Of a stretch of 46,284 bases of DNA, positions 26,225 through 34,560 are shown piece by piece. Source of the stretch: Fimbriimonadales bacterium. GTDB lineage: Bacteria > Armatimonadota > Fimbriimonadia > Fimbriimonadales > GBS-DC. Each line of letters begins with the position of its first letter. Positions within the stretch are counted from its first letter, which is position 1. Location: positions 1 through 46,284 of the forward strand of contig BPGO01000016.1 of the NCBI GenBank assembly GCA_026003075.1, given 5' to 3'. Position numbers and translations under genes: made by a program. The notes under the pieces were generated by a model, which was not told where the DNA came from, ran no database searches, and was given only the letters and a program-made list of their open reading frames with translations.

Positions 26225-26232
26225 AGTATACC
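26225..26232 (-). promoter_or_regulatory. Extended -10 box (GGTATACT on the minus strand)
   Basis: It ends 12 bases before ATG 26212 on the minus strand and predicts a leader of about five bases. Confidence 0.5.
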
Positions 26233-26275
26233 TGTTCTTATCGGATTCAAGGGGCGGTTTTTGCAGGGTGATGTG

Positions 26276-27409
26276 TTAACGTCGCCGCTCCAGTTGGGTC
26301 ATTGCTGCCTGCAGCGAGTCGGGGTACTCCGCGAGAAGTTGTTGCCGCGCGGCGTGGGCTGCTTCGGTGTGCCCTTGCTGTTCCAGCAGGTGGACACGCA
26401 GGAGGAGCCATTCGGGGCGTTCGGGGGTTTCGGGGTGGCGCGTGATCACCTCCAGCCAGCGCAGGGCGCGCTCGCGTTCGTGGGCGCGTTCCGCCCGCTG
26501 AAACAGGGCACGCAGCGTGGGCAGGTTGAGCGTATGCAGTTGATCCAGCTCGCAGAGCAGTTCCGCCGCTTGGAGCGCCAGCGCGTCGTTGCCCCCTGCA
26601 AGGGCATATTGGAGCGCGGCTTTGAGCGACTCCGTGGCTTCCGCAGCATCGCCCAGCATCGCCCAAGCCGTGCCGTGCAGGTAGAGCGTGTAGGGGTCGG
26701 ACGGGACCTGTTGCCTCAGTGAGTGGAGCCAGCGCAAGGCGTCGCCAGCCGCGCCTTGCTGGAGGGCGTTCTCCACTTGCTGGAGCAGGAACTCACGCTC
26801 GCCCGCTGCACCCGCGCCCCACAGCACCGCCAGCGCCAAGCCTGTGGCGAAACCGCCCAAATGCGCCCAATACCCTACTGTTGACGGTGTCGGTTCCCCC
26901 GCTTCCAGAACCGCGCCGATGCCCTGCAGCAGCACCCACAGCACCACCCCCACCCACATCGGGATTGCCAGTCCCCAGCGGCTCGGCGAACTCCACAGGA
27001 CGCGTACCCGCCGCCGATAAAAACGCAGCGCGAAGTAGCCCACCAGCCCCGAAATCGCCCCCGACGCCCCCACCAAGCCCTCGCGATACAACGCCGACTG
27101 AATCGTGAGACTCATTAGCCAGTGGACGCCAATCGCCCCGAAACCACTCGCGAAATAGAGCAACAGCCACCGCTGCCAGCCGAGCGCACGCTCCACATAC
27201 CAGCCGAACAACCCCAGAAACAGCGCATTTTTGAGCCAGTGGAGCCAGCTCGCATGCACAAACAGGCTCGTCAGGGCACCCCACAACGACGGCTGCGCCG
27301 GGATAAAGCCCAGTGATTCCACCGAATCCACACGCGGATTAAGCCACAGCAAGACAGCCGTATTGACCCCCAGCATCAACAGGGTCGCAACAGGCGGCGC
27401 AGCACGCAT
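26276..27409 (-). CDS. Rhomboid intramembrane serine protease with C-terminal TPR-like region
   Basis: 377 residues. Residues 1-205 form a six-helix rhomboid protease core: HASWLHWLKNALFLG with the conserved Asn, GASGAISG with catalytic Ser116 (114-121) and catalytic His183 in YWAHLGGFATG. These enzymes cut substrates within the membrane. The remaining 170 residues are a helical TPR-like array (QQGAAGDALRWLHSLRQQVP and onward) that could bind substrates or partners. It follows yebC by 17 bases and is likely in the same transcript. Confidence 0.85.
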   Translation of the reverse strand: MRAAPPVATLLMLGVNTAVLLWLNPRVDSVESLGFIPAQPSLWGALTSLFVHASWLHWLKNALFLGLFGWYVERALGWQRWLLLYFASGFGAIGVHWLMSLTIQSALYREGLVGASGAISGLVGYFALRFYRRRVRVLWSSPSRWGLAIPMWVGVVLWVLLQGIGAVLEAGEPTPSTVGYWAHLGGFATGLALAVLWGAGAAGEREFLLQQVENALQQGAAGDALRWLHSLRQQVPSDPYTLYLHGTAWAMLGDAAEATESLKAALQYALAGGNDALALQAAELLCELDQLHTLNLPTLRALFQRAERAHERERALRWLEVITRHPETPERPEWLLLRVHLLEQQGHTEAAHAARQQLLAEYPDSLQAAMTQLERRR

Positions 27410-27426
27410 CCGAGCCTCAACCTGCC

Positions 27427-28173
27427 TTAGGAGATACTGGCGAATGCCTCGTCGGGGATATCGAAATTGGCGTAAGTGTGCTGCACATCGTCATGGTCTT
27501 CCAGGGCTTCCAAGAGGCGCATCAGTTTCTGCGCGGTTTCGCCCTCCACGCGCACGGTTGTCGTGGGAGTGAGCTCCAACTGCGCTTCCGCGATTGGAAT
27601 CCCGCGCTCCTGCAGGGCATCGCGCACGCGGTGGAAGTCTTCCACGGCGGTCATCACCCGGAAGAACTCTTCTTCTTGCACGACATCTTCCGCGCCGGCT
27701 TCCAGCGCGATTTCGAGCAAGGCCTCCTCGCTCATGGACTCCGCCGGGATGGTGATCACGCCCTGTCGCTTGAACTGCCACGCTACGCTGCCGGTCTCGC
27801 CCAAGTTGCCCCCATGCTTGGAAAACAGGTGGCGCAGCTCGGCGACGGTACGGTTGCGGTTATCGGTTAGGCATTCCACCATAATCGCTACGCCCCCAGG
27901 TCCATAGCCCTCGTAAGTAATCTCTTCGTAGTTGGCGCTTTCCAACTCGCCTGTGCCTTTCTGGATGGCGCGTTTGATGTTGTCTGCGGGCATGTGGTGC
28001 TCGCGGGCTTTCTCGATGGCGAGGCGCAGGCGCGGATTCGCGTCCGGGTTGCCCCCGCCTTGCTTCGCTGCGACTGTAATCTCACGCGCTAACTTGGTAA
28101 ACAGTTTACTGCGGAGCGCATCTTGTTTGCCCTTGCGAATACGGATGTTATGCCATTTGGAATGTCCAGCCAT
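27427..28173 (-). CDS. yebC: YebC/PmpR family protein
   Basis: 248 residues, normal for the family. It begins with MAGHSKWHNIRIRKGKQD and contains MPADNIKRAIQKGTGE and YEGYGPGGVAIMVECLTDNRNRT, all highly conserved. Members are reported as transcription regulators and as factors that help ribosomes pass difficult sequences; which applies here cannot be told. Start: TTGGAGG precedes ATG 28173, so the five upstream in-frame codons are excluded. The rhomboid gene follows in the same direction. Confidence 0.95.
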   Translation of the reverse strand: MAGHSKWHNIRIRKGKQDALRSKLFTKLAREITVAAKQGGGNPDANPRLRLAIEKAREHHMPADNIKRAIQKGTGELESANYEEITYEGYGPGGVAIMVECLTDNRNRTVAELRHLFSKHGGNLGETGSVAWQFKRQGVITIPAESMSEEALLEIALEAGAEDVVQEEEFFRVMTAVEDFHRVRDALQERGIPIAEAQLELTPTTTVRVEGETAQKLMRLLEALEDHDDVQHTYANFDIPDEAFASIS

Positions 28174-28244
28174 CGACGATACCTCCAAATTAAGGATACC
28201 TGACGCAGCAGGAACTCTTTAGGCTTGGCTCGAAATTAATTTTC

Positions 28245-28718
28245 GTGAACTCGACGAAGAGCCTGCAGGAGACCTACGCGCCGAAGAGCATCTGCTACGG
28301 CTGTGGTCCGGCGAACCCACAAGGGCTGCACATTCGCAGCTTCGTGGGCGAGGACGGGGAGCTGGTTGCCGAATGGCAACCGCAGCCACACCATCAGGCG
28401 TTTCCAGGCGCACTGAATGGCGGGATTATCGGAACCCTGCTCGACTGCCACTGCAACTGGACAGCCGCCTATCACCTGATGACCACGCAGGGGTTAGACC
28501 ACATCCCCGCTACCGTCACAGCCGAGTACACCATTAAAATGCTCCGCCCAACACCGGTGGATACCACCTTGCACCTGCGTGCCCGCCCTGTGGAAACGCA
28601 GGGCAGTAAAGTGATTGTCGAGGGCGAACTAAGCGCTCAGGGCGCGGTCTGCGCGACCTGCCGCGGCGTATTCGTCGCGGTCAAACCCGGACACCCAGCG
28701 TACCATCGATGGGAATAA
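28245..28718 (+). CDS. Hotdog-fold thioesterase (PaaI-like)
   Basis: 157 residues. The single hotdog domain shows GALNGGIIGTLLDCHCNWTA, where the helix with Asn-Gly and Asp is the usual acyl-CoA thioesterase site, and the beta strands TAEYTIKMLRPTPVDTTLHL. The N-terminal CYGCGPANPQGLHI is common in this branch. Expected to hydrolyse acyl-CoA in the cytoplasm; substrate unknown. Start is GTG 28245 without a clear RBS. Divergent from yebC. Confidence 0.8.
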   Translation: MNSTKSLQETYAPKSICYGCGPANPQGLHIRSFVGEDGELVAEWQPQPHHQAFPGALNGGIIGTLLDCHCNWTAAYHLMTTQGLDHIPATVTAEYTIKMLRPTPVDTTLHLRARPVETQGSKVIVEGELSAQGAVCATCRGVFVAVKPGHPAYHRWE

Positions 28719-28761
28719 ACCGAAAACAATTTGGACAAGACAGCCCAATTAGCGAGGAACT

Positions 28762-30834
28762 ATGGAACACCCATTCTTACCGGAGGATAAGCTCACTGAA
28801 AAGGCGCAGCAGTTAGTCGAACAGGCGGTGATCCTGGCAGGTGGCAACCCACCCGATGCACGCCATCTGCTGCTGGCATTGATACGCTCGGCTAAGCCTC
28901 TTGTCCTCTCTGCGTTCCCGAGCCAGAACATCGAGGCGCTCGAAGAGGCGATTGCAGCGGAACTGGATAATCCCGCCTCTCCGTTTGCTATCTCCTACGA
29001 GAGCGTCATCGAATTGGCGATGCGTATCGCCAAGCGTGAGAAGCATCCGCAAACGGATGTGGCGCACATTCTGAAGGCCATCGCCGTTCTCGGGGGGTGG
29101 ATTTCCCGTGAAGAGATCTTCCCCGAATCGCCCCTGATGTATAAGATTGGCTCGAATGTGACGGAGCAAGCGCGTCAGGGGAGGATTCCGAAAGTGGTGG
29201 GGCGCGATCGGGAAATTGAGCTGCTGATGGAGGTCTTGTGTCGCCCGATTAATCCGTATGCGGTGCTGGTGGGGATGGAGGGCGTCGGGCGTCGGGCGGT
29301 AGTGCAGGGAGTTGCCCAGCGTATCGCGGACGGCAGCGCGCCCCAACCTCTACGCAATCGCCTGCTGGTGATGCTCCCGCAACTGTTCGATCACCCCGAT
29401 TTCATGGGTAAACTCATCGAGGAAGCGACGCAACAGAACGCCATCCTCTATCTGGAGCCGTTTGAAACATTCCTGAGTGCGCCCGCACCCCAGATCGAAA
29501 CGCTGCGCATGGAGTTTTTGTCGGCGCTGATTGCGCGGCGCGTGCCGATTATCGGCGCTGTGAGCAGTCTCCAGGGCTTGCGGCGCCATATCAACCGTGC
29601 CCCCGACCTGCTCAAACGCTTCCAACCGATCGAAGTCTGCCCGCTGAGTGCCGACGAGACGCTCGTTGTGCTGCAACAGTTAGCGAACCTTTTCAAGGAA
29701 CAGCAACAACTGGAATTCCCCGACGAGACGCTGCAAAAGATTATAGAAGTGGCAGACGAGCATATCCAGCATCGCCCCTTCCCTGATAAAGCCATCTTGC
29801 TGATGGATCATGTTGCGGGCAGGGCGCGGGCGAACAACTTGCAAAAGGTCGAACCGCGCCTGGTGTGGGAAACGGCAGGGATTGTCACCGGACTGCCTAT
29901 TGGCGAAGGCGAGGTCTCGATGCTGGAATCCCTGCGCAACCTGGAATCGTTCCTCAAGGAGCGGGTCATGGGACAAGACGAGGCGATTGAAACGCTGGTG
30001 CGTGTGTTCAGCCTCAAAATCCGACGGCTCGACCTTCGCCCCGAACGCCCCAATGGGGTGTTCCTGTTCGCGGGACCGACCGGCGTCGGCAAAACCGAAA
30101 CCGCGCGCGCCTTAGCGGAGTTCTTTTTCGGGTCACGCGATAAAATGCTGCGCCTCGATATGAACCAGTTCTACGAGGCGCACACGGTGGCACGGCTCCT
30201 CGGCGCCGAGTTCGGTTATATCGGCTTCGACATGGGGGCGCCCCTGCTCGACTTCGTCGCGGAAAACCCGTTCTGCGTGGTGCTGCTCGACGAAATGGAA
30301 AAAGCACACCGCGAGGTACACAAAGTCTTTCTGCAGATTTTCGACGACGGCTACATTACCGACGCACAGGGCAGGCGGGTGTCGTTCGCCGATAGCGTGA
30401 TTATTATGACTTCTAACCTACAACCTGAAAAGGAGGTGGGCTTCCTAAAGGAGCATCCGACTCTCGAGGATTGGCGCAAGGCGTTTGCCGAACACTTCGC
30501 ACCCGAGTTCATCAACCGTGTGGATGCCATCTGCGTATTTCACCCCCTCTCGCGCGACACCGTGCGCCACATCGTGCGCGAACGGTTGTTAAAGCAGATT
30601 CTGGAGGTCTATCGCAAGCGTGGCATCGAACTCACCGTGAGTGACGAGGCGATTGAGTGGCTGGTGGAGCGCGGCTTCAACGAACATTATGGCGCCCGCG
30701 AACTGGAGCGCGTCGTGGAGCGGAACCTGCTGTTGCTCTTGGCGCCCCATGTGCCAACGATGGTCGACGCCGTTGGCGGTAAACCCCAAGAGTTTACGGT
30801 GGTGGTGGAGGATGACCAGCTCGCACTGAAGTGA
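28762..30834 (+). CDS. ClpA/ClpC-like AAA+ unfoldase with degenerate first ATPase domain
   Basis: 690 residues: a Clp N-domain (about 1-125), D1 (about 140-375) and D2 (about 390-680), no long middle domain, so the layout is ClpA-like. In D1 the P-loop reads GMEGVGRR (171-178) without Lys or Thr, and the Walker B position reads LYLEPFETF (229-237) without the DE pair, so D1 should not hydrolyse ATP. D2 is intact: GPTGVGKT (438-445), VVLLDE (506-511), Asn552 as sensor 1 and Arg586 in FINR. VGF at 559-561 matches the loop by which ClpC and ClpA dock on ClpP. I infer a protease-linked unfoldase powered by one ring. Confidence 0.85.
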   Translation: MEHPFLPEDKLTEKAQQLVEQAVILAGGNPPDARHLLLALIRSAKPLVLSAFPSQNIEALEEAIAAELDNPASPFAISYESVIELAMRIAKREKHPQTDVAHILKAIAVLGGWISREEIFPESPLMYKIGSNVTEQARQGRIPKVVGRDREIELLMEVLCRPINPYAVLVGMEGVGRRAVVQGVAQRIADGSAPQPLRNRLLVMLPQLFDHPDFMGKLIEEATQQNAILYLEPFETFLSAPAPQIETLRMEFLSALIARRVPIIGAVSSLQGLRRHINRAPDLLKRFQPIEVCPLSADETLVVLQQLANLFKEQQQLEFPDETLQKIIEVADEHIQHRPFPDKAILLMDHVAGRARANNLQKVEPRLVWETAGIVTGLPIGEGEVSMLESLRNLESFLKERVMGQDEAIETLVRVFSLKIRRLDLRPERPNGVFLFAGPTGVGKTETARALAEFFFGSRDKMLRLDMNQFYEAHTVARLLGAEFGYIGFDMGAPLLDFVAENPFCVVLLDEMEKAHREVHKVFLQIFDDGYITDAQGRRVSFADSVIIMTSNLQPEKEVGFLKEHPTLEDWRKAFAEHFAPEFINRVDAICVFHPLSRDTVRHIVRERLLKQILEVYRKRGIELTVSDEAIEWLVERGFNEHYGARELERVVERNLLLLLAPHVPTMVDAVGGKPQEFTVVVEDDQLALK

Positions 30835-30851
30835 AACGCGACGCGCCGTCC

Positions 30852-32204
30852 TCACCCAAGCCCCTGCAGTGGCTCGTGGAGTTGTGCGCGCAGTTTCGCT
30901 GGATCCAGCGCGGTGAACTTCCCGTCGCGATAGAGGATGCGCCCGTCCACCATCGTCATGGCGACATCCTCGCTCCGAGCGACAAGCACCAGCGCCGCGT
31001 AGGGGTCGGGCATACCGCTGAACGCCAGTCGCGTGGTGCGCACCGCAATCACATCGGCGCGTTTGCCTGCCTCCAGCGATCCAATCTGCGAGTCGACGCC
31101 GAATGCCTTTGCGCCCTCCAGCGTAAGCATCCCAATCCAGTCGCGCCAAGTGGGAGAGGCGGCATAGCTGACAGCGCGCTGGGCAAGGGCAGCGAAGCGC
31201 ACCTCTTCCCAAATGTCCAAACTGCCCCCGCTGACCGCGCTATCGGTGCCCAACACGACGGGGATACCGAGCCGCCGCATCGAGTACACGGGCGCAACGC
31301 CGGTCAGCAGGCGTGCGTTGGAGCGCGGGCAGTGCGCCACGCTCACCCCTGACCGCGCCATCATCTCCTGCTCGCGCGGCTCGGCGCGGGTCGCATGCAC
31401 TATCTGCACATCAGACGCAAGGATCCCCGCGTTCTGGAGATACTCAATCGGTGGCACGCGCGGGGGCAGATAGTTAATCTTGCGCTCCGCAAACATCTCC
31501 GCGAACGAACCAGAGCCAGAACGGGCGAGCGCCACTTCCTCGGACGACTCGGCGGCATGGATGCTCAGAGGTAGCCCCTGCTCACGAGCGCACTGGCGCA
31601 CAGCACGCATCAGGCTGTCGCGCACGGTGTAAATCGCATGGGGCGAGATTCCCAGCGAAATGCGTTCCGCCGCCTCGTAGCGCTGCAAAGTCATGCGCAG
31701 GGCGTCCAACTTCGCACCCAACTCGCGTAAAATCGCAGCGTCGTCTGGCTCTGGCTCCACGCCGAACACCTCTTGGTACACACGACCACGCAGACCGACC
31801 TGCGCCAGCGCCTCCGCGCCGGCGCCCGAATCGGTGTTGTCCGAAACAAAGGTCACACCGCTGGCAATCAGTTCCGCCGCGCCCAGCAGCGCCGAGGGCA
31901 GCCAAATTTCAGGCGGGCACTTCGCCTTCAACGCGACCAGCGCGCGAATCCACTCAAAAAACGGTGTGTGATCGTCTAGCCCGCGCAGCGCCGTGTACTC
32001 CAGATGGCAGTGCCCGTTAACCAGCCCGGGCAGCAGAATCGCATCGCCAAAGTCGATCACTTCGCTGCCCGATACCGTGCTACGCGGGCGCACTTCCACA
32101 ACCTGACCGTTTTCAACCACCACCTCGCCTTCAGGCAAGGGGTCGTGGCTCATCGGCAGAACCCAGTTCGCGCGTAAAATCAGAGTTCCGTTTTGCATGA
32201 CCAT
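30852..32204 (-). CDS. Amidohydrolase of the MTA/SAH deaminase family
   Basis: About 450 residues. Metal-binding motifs are PGLVNGHCHLEY (HxH at 65 and 67), SLGISPHAIYTV, SIHAAESSEEVALA and VLGTDSAVSGG. This set places it with MtaD/SsnA-type deaminases acting on methylthioadenosine, S-adenosylhomocysteine or aminofutalosine; the sequence alone does not separate these. Start: the minus-strand GGTACAAT box at 32231-32238 lies inside the longer open frame, so translation must begin at ATG 32204 or 32198. A 6-oxopurine-type nucleoside phosphorylase at 12004 could use its product if that is methylthioinosine. Confidence 0.8.
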   Translation of the reverse strand: MVMQNGTLILRANWVLPMSHDPLPEGEVVVENGQVVEVRPRSTVSGSEVIDFGDAILLPGLVNGHCHLEYTALRGLDDHTPFFEWIRALVALKAKCPPEIWLPSALLGAAELIASGVTFVSDNTDSGAGAEALAQVGLRGRVYQEVFGVEPEPDDAAILRELGAKLDALRMTLQRYEAAERISLGISPHAIYTVRDSLMRAVRQCAREQGLPLSIHAAESSEEVALARSGSGSFAEMFAERKINYLPPRVPPIEYLQNAGILASDVQIVHATRAEPREQEMMARSGVSVAHCPRSNARLLTGVAPVYSMRRLGIPVVLGTDSAVSGGSLDIWEEVRFAALAQRAVSYAASPTWRDWIGMLTLEGAKAFGVDSQIGSLEAGKRADVIAVRTTRLAFSGMPDPYAALVLVARSEDVAMTMVDGRILYRDGKFTALDPAKLRAQLHEPLQGLG

Positions 32205-32230
32205 AAGCTGCTGATAGGAAGATGGGACAA

Positions 32231-32238
32231 ATTGTACC
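32231..32238 (-). promoter_or_regulatory. Extended -10 box (GGTACAAT on the minus strand)
   Basis: It lies 26 bases upstream of ATG 32204 and excludes the upstream in-frame start at 32282. Confidence 0.45.
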
Positions 32239-32291
32239 TGAGAAGATGCTGGAGAGCGATTTCGTAGACCCCTACTCTTCACAGATTGGTG

Positions 32292-32297
32292 TATAAT
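32292..32297 (+). promoter_or_regulatory. -10 box (TATAAT with upstream TG) for the toxin-antitoxin pair
   Basis: TATAAT is preceded by TGG and TG, and no other promoter is seen before darT. The leader of about 40 bases contains GGAGG at 32334-32338. Confidence 0.5.
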
Positions 32298-32342
32298 AAG
32301 TAAAGATTAAGGGCTCTGTTTTCATCTCGCTCTGGAGGTACC

Positions 32343-33197
32343 GTGGTGCAACCGATCATGAAATTGCTTGACGCTTTACGCAGAATTATGGGTGTCCGTA
32401 AGAGCATCCATAGACCGAACAGCGAAACCTGCTCCGATACAGCACGAATCTATATTCAACAACGAGAGGATGATATAACAAAGCACGAACAGCCAAACAG
32501 CGAAACCCGCCCCGAAGCAGCACGAATCAAAGAAATCTGCATCCAGAAAGGTATTCACGAAGTTGTCCACTTCACCCATGTTGAAAATGTGGACTCGATT
32601 ATGAAGTACGGCTTGCTAAGCATTATGGATTTGAATGTAAGAAACATCCCGTACCACTACAATGATCGGGAACGCTTGGAATGTGTGCCCGAAGGCATCT
32701 GTTTGAGTATTAGTTTCCCCAATTATAAGATGTTCTACTCATATCGCCGGCGAGCGGGTGAAAAATCTTTTGTAGTCTTTTCGTTGAAACCCAGTCTTCT
32801 GTGGGAGCTGCCGTGCCTGTTCTGCTTCAGCAACGCTTCTGCTAATGAGGTGAGGAATCGGCTAACCGCAGACAGAGAGAGCCTGATGACCGCGGAAGCA
32901 TTCAGCGCAATGTTCAGTGAGGAAGCGATTAGGCGTCATAGAATTAGGCGCAGTGTGCTCAACATCCCAGAAAACTACACTACTGACCCCCAAGCGGAGG
33001 TCATCTGCCTGCACCCGATTGATGTATCGTACATAAAGGCAATCTATTATAATGGCAAATTCGATAGGTTGGGTCAGTGGCAGGCTACGGAATGGGGACA
33101 TTTGCTGCAAGAAAGACCTGAGTTTTTCAATCCGCGCAAGGACTGGGAACACTGGGTATGGTGGCGTATACTGCTACGACTGGAGGCGATGTTATGA
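32343..33197 (+). CDS. darT: DarT-like DNA ADP-ribosyltransferase toxin
   Basis: 284 residues. From residue 70 it follows the DarT (DUF4433) layout: VVHFTHVENVDSIMKYGLL, a basic YNDRERLE, GICLSISFPNYKMFYSY (119-134), the hydrophobic VVFSLKPSLLW and AEVICLHPI with Glu219 as the likely catalytic residue. Family members attach ADP-ribose to DNA bases and stop replication. The N-terminal 65 residues contain a duplicated segment and are not part of the core. Start is GTG 32343 or 32346 after GGAGG. The stop overlaps the antitoxin start. AT-rich composition suggests transfer. Subtype assignment is by the partner, not by residues. Confidence 0.8.
   Translation: MVQPIMKLLDALRRIMGVRKSIHRPNSETCSDTARIYIQQREDDITKHEQPNSETRPEAARIKEICIQKGIHEVVHFTHVENVDSIMKYGLLSIMDLNVRNIPYHYNDRERLECVPEGICLSISFPNYKMFYSYRRRAGEKSFVVFSLKPSLLWELPCLFCFSNASANEVRNRLTADRESLMTAEAFSAMFSEEAIRRHRIRRSVLNIPENYTTDPQAEVICLHPIDVSYIKAIYYNGKFDRLGQWQATEWGHLLQERPEFFNPRKDWEHWVWWRILLRLEAML
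32415..32528 (+). repeat. Imperfect in-frame duplication inside darT
   Basis: Two 36-base copies, 32415-32450 and 32493-32528, match at 31 positions and are offset by 78 bases (26 codons). They encode PNSETCSDTARI and PNSETRPEAARI. Confidence 0.75.
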
Positions 33198-34294
33198 CTG
33201 ACGAGCAAAAGAAACGGCAATCCTGGAAAAAAGGTTCCGATTCCTCCAATCATAGGCGCGTCAGACAAGAAAATGATTCGACTCAATCTGGCAGCACGGG
33301 GCGGAAGGGAAGGGCGGTACGCCTTATGTTCGTGCCCATAGAAAAGCCGCCCTACTACGAGGAGATAGAGGTGGAGTTCGAGTGGGTACGGGGGCTCCCA
33401 AACCTCCCTAACGCCCAAATAAACGCAAGGCAGCTACAGCAAAGCGCGAAAGCCGTTCTCCAGCAGAGGTTTCCAGGAGAAGAAGTGGATGTTTTTGAAG
33501 TTTCAAGAGCGCAAGATTTGTACCTTCTGGACGATAGGAAGGACAAGAATGATATCTATAAGAAGCTCGAGCAGCTAAGCGCATACTACCTAAAGGTAAA
33601 TATTGTGGAGAACTTCCAACTGCGCTTGGAACAGGTGTATCAGTACTCCAAATGTTGGGGAGACCCTTGCGAATGCGTAGACTTGCTGTCGCTGCGGGAG
33701 GGTGAACTAAAAGGAGTAAAAGGCAGTCGAAAGGCTAAAAGAGAAGCGAACCTGAAAAGCGCCGAGAGGGGACAGCTGCAAAAATTCTGCCTCAAGATTG
33801 GTGATCTTCAAAAAGAGTTCCCTGCTGTGTACGGATCTAACGAAAAGTCGCGGAGTGCCTTCTACAACTGGCTCTACATCGTGACTATTAGGCAAAAAGA
33901 TAAGCAGATCAGTGAAGAGATAATGAGGCTGTGTGAAAATAAACTAATCGGATTCACAGATATCTTCTATAAAAAAGAGTCCCGGATTCGTCGCCCTGTT
34001 CAGCAGTCAGACGGCGAGTCCAGAGGCCCCTCTGATAGACAGAAAAAACAACACGAAATCATAAAAATCATCCGTTATAACTGTCAGGCGCGCGCCCTTG
34101 CACAGTTCGTCGGTATCAGTTTATACTCTCCAAATAACATTAATCTGTACTTCCCTTCGTGCAGGAACTTACGCGAGTTGCTAGAACGAGAAAAGGATCC
34201 CTCACGGTTTCCAGAAGATTGCTTCGAAAAGTTTCTTGAGCAGGTTTATGGTTCTGGAGGCGGACAACCTCCTCTCCCATTCGAACCCTCGTAG
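33194..34294 (+). CDS. NADAR-type antitoxin paired with DarT
   Basis: 366 residues. A charged, probably disordered N-terminus (1-45) precedes a domain matching my memory of the DarT-associated NADAR family: LEQVYQYSK (145-153, usual form QSSK), RKAKREANLKSAERGQL (179-195), SAFYNWLYI (221-229) and GFTDIFYK (253-260). NADAR proteins remove ADP-ribose from guanine in DNA and so reverse the toxin, whereas the DarG macro domain acts on thymidine adducts. Start: GGAGG before ATG 33194, which overlaps the darT stop (ATGA). Low GC like its partner. The last 80 residues are unassigned. Confidence 0.72.
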   Translation: MTDEQKKRQSWKKGSDSSNHRRVRQENDSTQSGSTGRKGRAVRLMFVPIEKPPYYEEIEVEFEWVRGLPNLPNAQINARQLQQSAKAVLQQRFPGEEVDVFEVSRAQDLYLLDDRKDKNDIYKKLEQLSAYYLKVNIVENFQLRLEQVYQYSKCWGDPCECVDLLSLREGELKGVKGSRKAKREANLKSAERGQLQKFCLKIGDLQKEFPAVYGSNEKSRSAFYNWLYIVTIRQKDKQISEEIMRLCENKLIGFTDIFYKKESRIRRPVQQSDGESRGPSDRQKKQHEIIKIIRYNCQARALAQFVGISLYSPNNINLYFPSCRNLRELLEREKDPSRFPEDCFEKFLEQVYGSGGGQPPLPFEPS

Positions 34295-34560
34295 CACTGG
34301 CAAGCGCGGCGGCATCTCTGGGTAGGGACGCTCGCGTTAATACTAAAAAGTCCCTACTGAGATTCCTCGCCTGCGGCTCGGAATGAGAGGCTTTATGCGC
34401 TCCCTCCCCGTACGCGGGGAGGGGCGCCCCCACCACGCTGCTGCGTAGCTTCAGCCCCCTGTAGTTCCCCCGCACGCAGGGGGGCAAGCGGCTACCAAGT
34501 GCGGGGAAGGGCGTCTGCACATTTGAAGGACTTCTCCCGCCTTCTCTTGGCGCATTATGC
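34295..34560. repeat. Intergenic palindrome cluster
   Basis: No gene is seen. Four hairpins follow one another: GTAGGGAC at 34322-34329 with 34350-34357 (8 bp); ATTCC at 34362-34366 with GGAAT at 34380-34384; CCCTCCCC at 34402-34409 with 34416-34423 (8 bp, 6-base loop); CCCCC at 34467-34471 with G-run 34479-34484. None is followed by a T-run, so they are not plain terminators. They resemble REP-type dispersed elements. Confidence 0.5.

Noticed and set aside
34402..34424. Rho-independent terminator
   Set aside because: The hairpin is GC-rich but no T-run follows on either strand, so a dispersed palindrome is more likely.
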